Below are positions 1 to 7,628 of a stretch of DNA of 64,000 nt, in pieces. The position numbers and the translations under genes are program-made. The notes beneath the pieces are model-generated. The model was not told where the DNA came from, searched no databases, and saw nothing but the letters and a program-made list of their open reading frames with translations. Position 1 is the first letter of the stretch, and every line of letters starts with the position of its first letter. Source of the stretch: Pelagimonas sp. (GTDB taxonomy: Bacteria > Pseudomonadota > Alphaproteobacteria > Rhodobacterales > Rhodobacteraceae); assembly GCA_025210265.1 (NCBI GenBank), contig JAOASD010000004.1, forward strand, positions 426,115 through 490,114. The letters are read 5' to 3'.

Positions 1-27
1 TTTAAAGCAAAGAAGCCCAAATCGCTC

Positions 28-75
28 TGTGCGTCTTCCTCTGAAATACCTCAGCGGGGCTTTTGCGCGAGGGGG
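28..75 (+). repeat. Degenerate copy of dispersed intergenic element
   Basis: The stretch reads GTCTTCCTCTGAAATACCTC followed by a G/C-rich tract. It resembles the core of the element seen better preserved near 5.5, 16.0, 28.2, 37.7 and 63.9 kb. It lies just downstream of the minus-strand gluQ gene, the gene-end position most copies occupy. Similarity is only partial, so membership is tentative. Confidence 0.3.
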
Positions 76-106
76 CCGCGCCTGCATTGGGTGCGCGGCG
101 TCCGAT

Positions 107-952
107 CTATGCGATCGTTAGGCCGACCATGGTGCGAATATCTTGCGGTGACAGCCCGTCTTCGCGGTATTTGGCAATGGCGCGGGCGTCGTCGCGTTTG
201 GCCAGGCGTTTTCCCTGATCATCGCGGATCAGGCGGTGGTGGTGATAGATGGGCGCGGGCAGGGACAGTTCTGCCAGCAGGAAACGCTGGATATAGGTTG
301 CCTCAAACAGGTCGGCGCCGCGGATCACATGGGTCACGCCTGTTGCATGATCATCAAGGATGACGGCAAGGTGATAAGAGGCGGCCATGCCGGGGCGGGC
401 AATGACAGGGTCGCCCACGTGGGTTGTCATGAAGTCGCGCGTAACCTTATGTGATCCGGCATGGTCCGGGCCGGTTTCGACAAAGCTGGGGGTGCCCTGC
501 GCTGTGGCCTTGCCCAGATCAAAGCGCAGCGCGTCGCTGGGCAGGCGTTCCTGCCATCTGCGCCCGCGACAGGTGCCGGGATAGATCAGACCGTCGGGGC
601 CAAAGCGGGGTACGCCCTCTTGCGGCGCGTCGGCGGCGGCCTCGATATCGCGGCGCTTGCAGCGGCAGGGATAGACCGCGCCGCTTTGCGCCAGTTGATC
701 AATCACCGCGCGGTAGTCGTCGAAATGATCGGATTGGCGGCGCACAGGGCCGTCCCAGGTGATGCCTAGCCAGCTCAGATCCTCATAAATCTGGTCTTCC
801 CAATGGGGACGCGCGCGGGATTGGTCCAGATCGTCGATGCGCAGCAGGAATTGCCCACCGACCGCGCGGGCCATGTCATAGGCCAGCAGTGCCGAATAGG
901 CGTGGCCCAGATGCAGCGGGCCCGTGGGCGAGGGGGCAAAGCGGGTGATCAC
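107..952 (-). CDS. gluQ: Glutamyl-Q tRNA(Asp) synthetase
   Basis: This is a truncated glutamyl-tRNA synthetase paralogue that attaches glutamate to the queuosine base of tRNA(Asp) in the cytoplasm. The 281-residue product has the class I signature HLGH at residues 14-17, a KMSKS-like GKRLAKRD near the C-terminus, and the zinc-site pattern CRC followed by YPGTC. It lacks the anticodon-binding half of full GluRS, as expected for the family. It starts with GTG, and this codon overlaps the TGA of the upstream methyltransferase gene (GTGA), so the two are probably co-translated. The next gene upstream, trmFO, is also a tRNA modifier. Confidence 0.93.
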   Translation of the reverse strand: MITRFAPSPTGPLHLGHAYSALLAYDMARAVGGQFLLRIDDLDQSRARPHWEDQIYEDLSWLGITWDGPVRRQSDHFDDYRAVIDQLAQSGAVYPCRCKRRDIEAAADAPQEGVPRFGPDGLIYPGTCRGRRWQERLPSDALRFDLGKATAQGTPSFVETGPDHAGSHKVTRDFMTTHVGDPVIARPGMAASYHLAVILDDHATGVTHVIRGADLFEATYIQRFLLAELSLPAPIYHHHRLIRDDQGKRLAKRDDARAIAKYREDGLSPQDIRTMVGLTIA

Positions 953-1581
953 AGGCGGCGCACCACCAGCACGTCAGATCCCATATTCTCGGCCTCCAGA
1001 TGCGGGCCATGTTCGCGAAAGATTACCTCGGCGCGTCCGGCCTGTAGATGGGTCTGCAGCTGAGCCTCATAGCTGCCTGCTGCAAGGGTGGGGTCGTTGA
1101 AGGACATGGCCAGCAGATCGCCGGCCCCCAGCGCATTGATCAGGATGTCCATAGTGTCGGGCGGCGCAGCGCCAAGGCTGATCACCCCGGCGGCGACAAT
1201 GGCGCGGTATTGACCGGGTGTGGCCTGCACTGCGCCGGGGGAGCCGGGGAACAGCGCGTCATAGATGCCTTTGGCCTTTGCCTGTTCCAGCATAGCGGGG
1301 GTGATGTCCGTGCCATGCAGGGGGGCAATGCCCTCGGCCCGCAGAGCCAGCCCGGACATGCCCGTGCCACAGCCGAAATCCAGCACCGGGGCGGCGCGCA
1401 TTGGCAGCAGCGGGGCCAGAGCCTGCGCGATGCGGCGCGGGCTTTGATAGCCATGGGCGGTCAACTCGGCATCGTAACTGGCCGCCCAGTCGGTATAGAG
1501 CCTGCGCGTTTCTTCGACCGGGCGCGTGGTCCAGAGGTTAGGCGTGTCCAGCCCGTCGGCTTTCTTATCAGGGTCGCTCAT
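949..1581 (-). CDS. Class I SAM-dependent methyltransferase
   Basis: The product carries motif I of SAM-dependent methyltransferases (VLDFGCGTG), followed by an acidic loop and the order of strands typical of the Methyltransf_11/25 families. The substrate is unknown. The ATG at 1581 gives 210 residues beginning MSDPDKK. An alternative TTG at 1617 would add 12 residues and overlap the stop of trmFO (TTGA), so translational coupling from the longer start is possible. The 3' end overlaps gluQ by four bases. The arrangement trmFO - methyltransferase - gluQ suggests, but does not prove, a role in RNA modification. Confidence 0.85.
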   Translation of the reverse strand: MSDPDKKADGLDTPNLWTTRPVEETRRLYTDWAASYDAELTAHGYQSPRRIAQALAPLLPMRAAPVLDFGCGTGMSGLALRAEGIAPLHGTDITPAMLEQAKAKGIYDALFPGSPGAVQATPGQYRAIVAAGVISLGAAPPDTMDILINALGAGDLLAMSFNDPTLAAGSYEAQLQTHLQAGRAEVIFREHGPHLEAENMGSDVLVVRRL

Positions 1582-1613
1582 GGGATCAGACTGGCGCGCC
1601 GCACCTGCCCCGG

Positions 1614-2963
1614 TCAAGCGCCTGTTTGCGCGCGCAGCCAGTCGCCCCAGACCTGCTTGGCGCGGTCTGTGTAGGCTTTGTAGCGATCCTTGCGCCCGCG
1701 TCGCCCGCCTTTCAGCCCGTCCACCGGGCGGAACAGGCCGAAATTCACGTTCATCGGCTGGAAGGTCTTGGCCTCGGCCCCGCCGGTGATGTGATGGATC
1801 AGCGCACCATGGGCGCTGTCCTGCGGCACGTCGGGCAGGGGCGCGCCAGTGATCTCGGCCGCGGCCATGCGCCCGGCCAACAGCCCCATGGCGGCGCTTT
1901 CCACATAGCCCTCAACCCCCGTCACCTGACCGGCAAAGCGGATATTGGGCCGCGCCCGCAGCCGCATCTGAGTGTCCAGCAGGGTCGGTGAATTCAGAAA
2001 GGTGTTGCGATGGATCCCGCCCAGCCGGGCAAAGCTGGCCTCTTGCAGGCCCGGAATCATGCGGAACACGTCGCTTTGTGCACCGTATTTCATCTTGGTC
2101 TGGAACCCGACGATATTATAGAGCGTCCCCAGCGCATTGTCCCGGCGCAGCTGCACCACGGCCCAGGCCTTGGTTTCCGGGTCATGCGGGTTGGTCAGAC
2201 CGACCGGCTTCATCGGGCCATGGCGCAGGGTTTCGCGCCCACGCTCGGCCATGACTTCGATCGGCAGGCAGCCGTCAAAATAGGTCGCGGTCTCGCCCTC
2301 GTGGAACTCGGTCTTATCCGCCGCCAGCAGCGCGTCGATAAACGCCTCGTACTGGTCCCTGGTCATGGGGCAGTTGATATAGGCTTTCTGCTCTTCCTCG
2401 CTCTCACCCTTGTCATAGCGCGACTGACGCCAGGCCAGATCCATGTCGATGCTGTCTGCATAGACAATCGGCGCGATGGCATCGAAAAAGGCCAGCCGGT
2501 CGCTGCCGGTGATGTCCTGAATGGCCTTGCCAAGCGCGGGGGAAGTCAGCGGCCCGGTGGCAAAAATCCACTGGCCCTGATCGGGCAGCTCAGTCACCTC
2601 TTCGAGCGAGAGGCTGATATTCGGGTGACTGGTCAGGCGCTGGGTGATGGCCTGGGAAAACGCCTCGCGGTCCACGGCCAGCGCACCGCCCGCAGGCAGA
2701 CGATGATCATAGGCGGTGGACATGATCAACCCGTTCGCCTGCAACATTTCCCAATGCAACAGCCCCACAGCATTCTGTTCGCTGTCGTCAGAGCGGAAAG
2801 AGTTGGAACACACCATTTCCCCCAGATCGCCGGTCTGATGAGCAAAGGTTTCCACCTTTGGACGCATTTCATGCAGCACAACTTTGATGCCCGCATTGGC
2901 CGCCTGCCAGGCCGCCTCGGAGCCAGCCATGCCGCCCCCAACGATATGAAGATCCTGTGTCAT
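1614..2963 (-). CDS. trmFO: Folate-dependent tRNA (uracil-54-C5)-methyltransferase TrmFO
   Basis: TrmFO makes the T-loop 5-methyluridine at tRNA position 54 using methylenetetrahydrofolate and FAD. The N-terminal FAD-binding glycine motif ([13 protein letters not shown]) starts at residue 7. It is followed by the family block HEMRP and CSNSFRSDD, which contains the flavin-linked cysteine region. The length of 449 residues is normal for the GidA-like small form. It is the first gene of a three-gene minus-strand run with overlapping ends. The upstream 250 bases contain no gene and show a G-rich leader with no obvious strong ribosome binding site. Confidence 0.95.
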   Translation of the reverse strand: MTQDLHIVGGGMAGSEAAWQAANAGIKVVLHEMRPKVETFAHQTGDLGEMVCSNSFRSDDSEQNAVGLLHWEMLQANGLIMSTAYDHRLPAGGALAVDREAFSQAITQRLTSHPNISLSLEEVTELPDQGQWIFATGPLTSPALGKAIQDITGSDRLAFFDAIAPIVYADSIDMDLAWRQSRYDKGESEEEQKAYINCPMTRDQYEAFIDALLAADKTEFHEGETATYFDGCLPIEVMAERGRETLRHGPMKPVGLTNPHDPETKAWAVVQLRRDNALGTLYNIVGFQTKMKYGAQSDVFRMIPGLQEASFARLGGIHRNTFLNSPTLLDTQMRLRARPNIRFAGQVTGVEGYVESAAMGLLAGRMAAAEITGAPLPDVPQDSAHGALIHHITGGAEAKTFQPMNVNFGLFRPVDGLKGGRRGRKDRYKAYTDRAKQVWGDWLRAQTGA

Positions 2964-3230
2964 GGGGCGGATGTAGAGAAGGGGGGGGGAGGTGGCAAGG
3001 GGGGCAGTTGAGCTGGTGGCAGGTGTCGGTGTGATAAGCGGGGTGAACAGATTCTAAGGCGAAGGGATGGAACGAGCCCGAAATGCAGAATTCTTCAAAG
3101 CGATCCAATGTGAGGAGCCAAGCCTTGGATATAACGCTCTAGTGAATGATCTGAAATTTGTCATTCAAACAACTTGAAAATAGTATACTAGTTACTAAGT
3201 ATGGCGGAGGTGGAAATAAGGAGACGCAGA

Positions 3231-3578
3231 ATGGAAGTTTTGATGCTCAACACCAGCGATGATCCAAAGCATTTGCTCAAACAGGGGTACAGTGGCAGCT
3301 GGTCCTTGAAGGCCACGCGGGCAATTGCATGTGACTATGTCGTGATCTGCCAACTGGGAACCGGAAAAGCTGTATTGGTGGCCGAATTGGGGGGGATCAT
3401 GAAGGCCGGAAATCGAAGGTTTGATGTGCATTTTGGAGAGGCGGCATTGGTTGAGTACCAAGACATTTGGACGCGAAAGTCTAAGAACCCGGTGGGCTAT
3501 ATCGATGTTTCCGAGCTGCCATTTGACCCAAGAAAAACCGAGTTTGGCAACAGGTCAGATCATCGCCCGCAGGTCTAA
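3231..3578 (+). CDS. Hypothetical protein, first gene of low-GC pair
   Basis: I do not recognise this 115-residue product. The start is taken at the ATG at 3231 because an AAGGAG site at 3218-3223 sits seven bases upstream; an in-frame ATG at 3201 would put that site inside the gene. The protein has no signal peptide or membrane segment. It reads as a small mixed fold with a central hydrophobic stretch (DYVVICQLGTGKAVLVAELG), faintly like an EVE/ASCH/PUA strand pattern, which is speculation. The base composition is clearly more AT-rich than the flanks. It is followed 35 bases later by a second unknown gene on the same strand, so the two form a probable bicistron inserted between trmFO and a crotonase gene. 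Confidence 0.7.
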   Translation: MEVLMLNTSDDPKHLLKQGYSGSWSLKATRAIACDYVVICQLGTGKAVLVAELGGIMKAGNRRFDVHFGEAALVEYQDIWTRKSKNPVGYIDVSELPFDPRKTEFGNRSDHRPQV

Positions 3579-3613
3579 TTCCACCCCTGAAAGTAATTGA
3601 AAGGAGAATCTAA

Positions 3614-3964
3614 ATGGGAAAAGCACTACATGTAATTTGCCGAGCTCGAACCGGTGGCAAACGCGGTCGCGAAGGCGTTGAATTGTTGGATAACAAGCGG
3701 ATGCTCTTCACAAGCGATGCTTGGGTGAAAAATGGCTGGACACCAGAGACAATCGTGGGCGCGATGCTCTATATGCACCAAGCCCAAAACACACCAAGCG
3801 AGTTTGGCGGTGAAATATTGGCGTGCGACCTGATTTCACCGAAGTCTTCAGGTCAACCAAATGATCGATATCGGTTTACATTCAAATCAATGCACGAAGG
3901 CCGTGGTGTCGAGTGGCGCGGCAACATAGGGCCGACTGAACAGGGAGGGCTCGTCGAGGTTTGA
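3614..3964 (+). CDS. Hypothetical protein, second gene of low-GC pair
   Basis: An unrecognised 116-residue protein preceded by a good ribosome binding site (AAAGGAG at 3599-3605). It has no export signal or membrane segment and begins with a basic stretch. Its C-terminal half has the pattern G-E-I-L-A-C-D-L then, after about 12 residues, R-Y-R-F-T-F. This loosely echoes the upstream protein (K-A-V-L-V-A-E-L then R-R-F-D-V-H-F), which may mean a distant duplication of one fold or may be chance. A terminator-like hairpin follows 17 bases after the stop. Confidence 0.7.
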   Translation: MGKALHVICRARTGGKRGREGVELLDNKRMLFTSDAWVKNGWTPETIVGAMLYMHQAQNTPSEFGGEILACDLISPKSSGQPNDRYRFTFKSMHEGRGVEWRGNIGPTEQGGLVEV

Positions 3965-3980
3965 GCCGACTGTTAAGACT

Positions 3981-4007
3981 GCGCCCACATCCTTGGTATG
4001 GGGGCGC
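3981..4007 (+). terminator. Hairpin terminator after the low-GC gene pair
   Basis: A 10-bp stem with one mismatch (GCGCCCACAT against ATGGGGGCGC) and a 7-base loop lies just after the second unknown gene. The downstream tract is only mildly T-rich, so efficiency is uncertain. The following bases to 4219 contain no convincing gene. Confidence 0.5.
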
Positions 4008-4219
4008 TCATTCAAATGACCATTTGGCTTTGATTTGCGAGGGCTGATCAAGGAGATCTAGGTCGTCTACGTTGCCGCCCCCGAAGCCAGACTTTAGAAC
4101 TGCTGCAGCGAAAACCCGCTTCGTCCGCATATTGGACGGTAAGGAGTGGTCGCAGCAAAGGTCATTTTTCACAACGCCACTATACGCAACCCTCACATCC
4201 CGCTTCAGGACCCCGCCAA

Positions 4220-5002
4220 TCACCCCCAATCCGGCTTCCGCTTTTCCAGAAACGCCGTGATGCCTTCTTCGGTGTCGCGCCATAGCATGTTCTGGGCCAT
4301 GACCTCTCCGGTATAGGCATAGGCCTCGTCCAGACCCATTGTGATCTGTTCGTAAAACGCTTCTTTGCCGATTTTCACCGCAGCCCCCAGTTTGCCGGCC
4401 ACGGTTCGGGCCAGCTCGCGGGTGGCGCTGTCCAGATCGTCATGGGGGACGGCGCGGTTGATCAGGCCCATGGCCTCGGCCTCATTCGTGCCGATAAAGC
4501 CGCCTGTGGTCAGCATCTCAAAGGCTTTCTTGCGCGGGATGTTGCGCGACAGGGCCACCATCGGGGTGGAGCAGAACAGGCCGATATTCACCCCGTTCAC
4601 GCCAAAGCGCGTGCCCTCGGCGGCCACGGCCATGTCACAGCTGGCCACCATCTGACAGCCCGCCGCCGTGGCGATGCCATGCACCTGCGCGATCACCGGC
4701 TGGGGCAGGCGGGTCAGCCCGGTCATGACCCCGGCGCAGCGGGCAAACAGATCCCGGAAATAGGCCGCGCCCTTGTCCTCGGACTGCCGCCCGGCCTGCA
4801 TCTGTTTCAGATCATGCCCCGCGCAGAACGCCTTGCCCGCGCCGGACAGAATCACAACCCGTGTGTCTCGATCCTGCGACAGGGCATCAATCTGGTCCTG
4901 CAGCGCGGCCAGCATTTCCTCGGACAGGGCGTTCAAGCGCTCCGGCGCGTTCATATGCAGATGCGCGATGCCATCTTTGTCGTGACGTTCCAGAATTCCC
5001 AT
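4220..5002 (-). CDS. Enoyl-CoA hydratase/isomerase family protein, ECHDC3-like
   Basis: A crotonase-fold protein of 260 residues. The first oxyanion-hole segment (CAGHDLKQM) and the second (GIATAAGCQM) are in place, so it should bind an acyl-CoA thioester. Aligned by eye to classical enoyl-CoA hydratase, the two catalytic glutamates are not conserved: the GGGCEL position reads AAGCQM (Glu to Gln) and the FGQPE position reads FGVNG (Glu to Gly). That pattern, with NIGLFCSTP, resembles the ECHDC3 group, whose reaction is not settled. A plain hydratase assignment is therefore doubtful. The gene is divergent from the thioesterase gene, with 56 bases between the two starts. Confidence 0.85.
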   Translation of the reverse strand: MGILERHDKDGIAHLHMNAPERLNALSEEMLAALQDQIDALSQDRDTRVVILSGAGKAFCAGHDLKQMQAGRQSEDKGAAYFRDLFARCAGVMTGLTRLPQPVIAQVHGIATAAGCQMVASCDMAVAAEGTRFGVNGVNIGLFCSTPMVALSRNIPRKKAFEMLTTGGFIGTNEAEAMGLINRAVPHDDLDSATRELARTVAGKLGAAVKIGKEAFYEQITMGLDEAYAYTGEVMAQNMLWRDTEEGITAFLEKRKPDWG

Positions 5003-5058
5003 CTTGCCCTCCTCGTGATGCGGGGCCAGCCTAGCGAGGCGGCATCAGGGAGGAAAGC

Positions 5059-5478
5059 ATGCAAATCGTGATCGGTGCAGAGGAAATGATGGGGTTCCTG
5101 TCAGAGGTGTTCCCGCAGGTGGACGGCATGTTCGGGATCGACCGTCTGGACGAAGAGGTGCTGGTGATGCGTCTCTATACCAATGATCGCCACCTGCGCC
5201 CCGGAGGCACCGTGTCGGGGCCGGCCATGTTCTCGCTTGCCGATGTCGCAGCCTATGTCGCAACCATGAGCCGGATTGGCCGCGAGGCGCTGGCCGTGAC
5301 CACCCATTGCAGCATCGACTTCATGCGCAAACCGGAGGCGGGCAAAGATGTGCTGGCCGAGGCGCGGGTGCTGAAAATGGGCAAGGCGCTGAGCGTGACC
5401 GACGTGCTGTTATACAGCGAAGGATCCCGCGATCCGGTCGCCCATGCCTCGCTGACCTATTCGATCCCGCCAAAATGA
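5059..5478 (+). CDS. PaaI-family hotdog thioesterase
   Basis: A single hotdog-fold domain of 139 residues acting on acyl-CoA type thioesters. The central helix region (GGTVSGPAMFSLADVAAYVA) and the strand reading TTHCSIDFMRKP match the PaaI/YbgC-related 4HBT superfamily. A strong GGGAGG site lies just before the ATG at 5059. It is divergent from the crotonase gene and may hydrolyse a related acyl-CoA. Its substrate is not predictable from sequence. Confidence 0.85.
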   Translation: MQIVIGAEEMMGFLSEVFPQVDGMFGIDRLDEEVLVMRLYTNDRHLRPGGTVSGPAMFSLADVAAYVATMSRIGREALAVTTHCSIDFMRKPEAGKDVLAEARVLKMGKALSVTDVLLYSEGSRDPVAHASLTYSIPPK

Positions 5479-5481
5479 TAA

Positions 5482-5604
5482 AAAGGGGGCGCTGCCCCCT
5501 CTGGCCTTTGGCCATTCACCCCCGGAGGTATTTGACCCAAGAAGAAACGAAGAGCGGCGGCCCTGTTTCTTCTTGGTCTAAATACTCAAATAACGGCGCA
5601 GCCG
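5482..5604. repeat. Dispersed intergenic element, two inverted copies
   Basis: Between two convergent genes lie two copies of the element in opposite orientation. Arms of 21 bases at 5528-5548 and 5565-5585 are near-perfect inverted repeats built on GTTTCTTCTTGG..AAATAC. A perfect GGGGGC..GCCCCC hairpin at 5485-5499 flanks the left copy. The tract could fold into one long hairpin and serve as a bidirectional terminator for the thioesterase gene and speE. The segment GGCCTTTGGCC here reappears within the copy near 28.2 kb. Confidence 0.7.
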
Positions 5605-5605
5605 T

Positions 5606-6457
5606 TCAGGGCATCAGTTTCAGAACATAGCCCGGCAGAGCAAAGGCGCCTTTATGTACCTCGGGGGTGTAGTAATCCGGGGTCAATTTGGCGGCGGCAA
5701 AGCGGGTTTGCAGCTCTTCGACTGTGACGTGGCGGGCATCGCCATCGGTGCCCCAGCCAAAGGCCATGGGGCCGCCCGCATAGGTCGGGATCGTCGCCAT
5801 ATAGCAGGTCGCATCCGCGAACAGCGCCTGAAAGGCCCGCATCGTGTTGGTCAGCTCATCCCCCTGCATGAAGGGCACGCCGTTCTGGGTGACCAGAATG
5901 CCGCCTTCGGTCAGGGCGCGTTTGGCGTGGCCGTAGAACGTGTCGGTGAACAGGACTTCGCCGGGGCCGATCGGATCCGTGCTGTCGACGATGATCACGT
6001 CGAACTTGTCGGCGGTCTCTTTCATAAAGAGCGCGCCGTCATTGATCACCAGGTTCAGGCGCGGATCGTCAAAGGCCCCTTGGGACAGTTCGGGCAGGAA
6101 TCCCTTGGAAAATTCCACCACGCCCGCGTCGATTTCGACCATGGTGACATGTTTGACGCTGGCATGTTTCAGCACTTCGCGCGCCATGCCGCCATCACCG
6201 CCGCCGATGATCAGCACGCGTTCCGCCGCGCCATGGGCCAGGATCGGCACATGGGTCAGCATCTCGTGATAGATGAAATTGTCGCCCTCGGTGGTTTGCA
6301 CCACGTCATCCAGCGTCAGGATGCGGCCGAACCGGTCATTGCGAATGACGCGCAGGCGCTGATGGTCGGTGTTGCTGTCATAGAGCACCTCTTCGACCTT
6401 CAGGCTTTGGCCATAATCGGGGTGCAGGGGTTCGCGGACCCACTCGGAGGTGCTCAT
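5606..6457 (-). CDS. speE: Spermidine synthase
   Basis: Transfers an aminopropyl group from decarboxylated SAM to putrescine. The 283-residue protein has the nucleotide-binding block GGGDGGMAREVLKH, the acidic VEID segment and the active-site stretch DSTDPIGPGEVLF with the catalytic aspartate. Its ATG overlaps the stop of speD by four bases (ATGA), so the two steps are translationally coupled. It ends against the paired dispersed element at 5482-5604. Confidence 0.95.
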   Translation of the reverse strand: MSTSEWVREPLHPDYGQSLKVEEVLYDSNTDHQRLRVIRNDRFGRILTLDDVVQTTEGDNFIYHEMLTHVPILAHGAAERVLIIGGGDGGMAREVLKHASVKHVTMVEIDAGVVEFSKGFLPELSQGAFDDPRLNLVINDGALFMKETADKFDVIIVDSTDPIGPGEVLFTDTFYGHAKRALTEGGILVTQNGVPFMQGDELTNTMRAFQALFADATCYMATIPTYAGGPMAFGWGTDGDARHVTVEELQTRFAAAKLTPDYYTPEVHKGAFALPGYVLKLMP

Positions 6458-7017
6458 GCGGCCACCTCTGCGGTGATCAGGCCTTCGCCGCGGCGCAGGG
6501 ATTTGGTACGCACATCCTGTGTGCCAAAGGCCTCTTTCAGTACATCGACCGCCAGCCAGGGTTTAGCATCGCCGCACATGAACACGTCAAACGCGCCATA
6601 GCCGATTTCCGGCCAAGTATGGACCGAGATATGGCTTTCGCTGAGCACGGCCACGCCGCTCACGCCCTGGGGGCTGAACTTATGCGTGTGGATATGCAGC
6701 AGGGTTGCGCCGCAGACCTCGATGATCTTGCGAAACGCGGCCTGGATGCGGTTTTCATCATCCAGACCATGGCCGTTCACCACTTCGATGATGACATGAT
6801 TGCCTGCATAGATGCTGTCGCCTTCGCGGATGAAATGATCGTGGCGATCATCGTCCAGCACTTCGGGTACATGTTGCAAGGCTGCCTCGGACAGGCCGCG
6901 ATCGGCGACATGTGTCGGGCAAATAGGATCATTGGCGGGGGAAACCCCCTTGTTGTCTTCCTCTTGGGCGCCTGTCTCCAGACCGTACCCCAGTTGGAAG
7001 AGGTTGGCGTCGCTCAT
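6454..7017 (-). CDS. speD: S-adenosylmethionine decarboxylase proenzyme
   Basis: Supplies decarboxylated SAM to SpeE. The self-cleavage region LSESHISVHTWPE is intact: cleavage is expected between Glu127 and Ser128, converting the serine to the pyruvoyl cofactor. The catalytic core from about residue 60 to 187 resembles the short prokaryotic class; the first 55-60 residues are an extra polar extension. A GGGGAG site precedes the ATG. The next 290 bases upstream, to the DUF1127 gene, contain no convincing gene apart from the hairpin at 7258-7278. Confidence 0.93.
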   Translation of the reverse strand: MSDANLFQLGYGLETGAQEEDNKGVSPANDPICPTHVADRGLSEAALQHVPEVLDDDRHDHFIREGDSIYAGNHVIIEVVNGHGLDDENRIQAAFRKIIEVCGATLLHIHTHKFSPQGVSGVAVLSESHISVHTWPEIGYGAFDVFMCGDAKPWLAVDVLKEAFGTQDVRTKSLRRGEGLITAEVAA

Positions 7018-7257
7018 GACACTCCCCTTCGTTACCAGCAGTTCGTTCCAGTCGGTCCCTTAGCGCCCCCCGAAAGACATCAGGTTGGGATCGGTCCCGA
7101 AAGTGAGGGCGCACCTAAGGCCCATGCGCGAGTCGATCAAGGGGTTTCTTTGCACATGCAGAAGAAAGTTTTCAGGCGTGGTGAACAGGCTGTGCCAGTG
7201 GAAATAAAACGAGCGAAAATAGATCGGCGCAGAAATATACTTGCGCATAACAAAAAG

Positions 7258-7278
7258 GGGCGCGGACAGGCCGCGCCC
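7258..7278 (-). terminator. Rho-independent terminator of the DUF1127 gene
   Basis: An 8-bp perfect G/C stem (GGGCGCGG/CCGCGCCC) with a 5-base loop, followed on the minus strand by CCTTTTTGTT, lies 30 bases after the DUF1127 stop. Confidence 0.8.
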
Positions 7279-7308
7279 AGTCAGAAGAGGTCTGGCAAGA
7301 AGCAGGGA

Positions 7309-7536
7309 TCACCCTTGCCAGAACTTCCGGCGTGCCTCCCGAAGGGCGACACCCCGTTCCAGCCCCACGTCCCTCAGCAGATGGTCATCCAGCTGTGCCA
7401 GCGCGCGGCGGGTTCGGCGGCGCTGCGACCATTTTGCAGAGGTGACCGCAACACGCAGGGCAAATGTGGCCACCAGCGGAAGCGGGTTGGCCGTTTCGAG
7501 ATAGGACAATGCGTCACGCGTTGCGATATGTGTCAT
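7309..7536 (-). CDS. DUF1127 domain-containing small protein
   Basis: A 75-residue basic protein whose C-terminal half carries the DUF1127 (YjiS-like) pattern RALAQLDDHLLRDVGL followed by basic residues. The ATG at 7536 is preferred over longer in-frame starts because an AGGAG site sits just upstream and the family is normally 45-80 residues. DUF1127 proteins in some alphaproteobacteria bind RNA or affect phosphate and stress responses; its role here is unknown. It is divergent from a MocR-type regulator, an arrangement suggesting regulation by that neighbour. Confidence 0.85.
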   Translation of the reverse strand: MTHIATRDALSYLETANPLPLVATFALRVAVTSAKWSQRRRTRRALAQLDDHLLRDVGLERGVALREARRKFWQG

Positions 7537-7557
7537 GGGGAAGCTCCTGTAATTGTA

Positions 7558-7587
7558 TTGACACAAAGTTGGTTTGTTCGGTATATG
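7558..7587 (+). promoter_or_regulatory. Candidate promoter for the MocR regulator
   Basis: TTGACA at 7558-7563 and TATATG at 7582-7587 are separated by 18 bases, about 40 bases before the MocR start. The same intergenic stretch must hold the divergent DUF1127 promoter. It includes the symmetric CAATATTG at 7605-7612-like sequence (TACAATATTG), a possible operator. Confidence 0.5.
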
Positions 7588-7628
7588 TTGCGTACAATAT
7601 TGCGACATGAAAAGTCGAGGCAAACATT

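Noticed and set aside
3158..3189. TTGTCA and TATACT as a promoter for the low-GC gene pair.
   Set aside because: The 20-base spacer is too long for a confident sigma-70 call.
4008..4283. A 91-codon minus-strand frame and a 62-codon plus-strand frame in the gap before the crotonase gene.
   Set aside because: Neither has a ribosome binding site, and both overlap the crotonase gene end.
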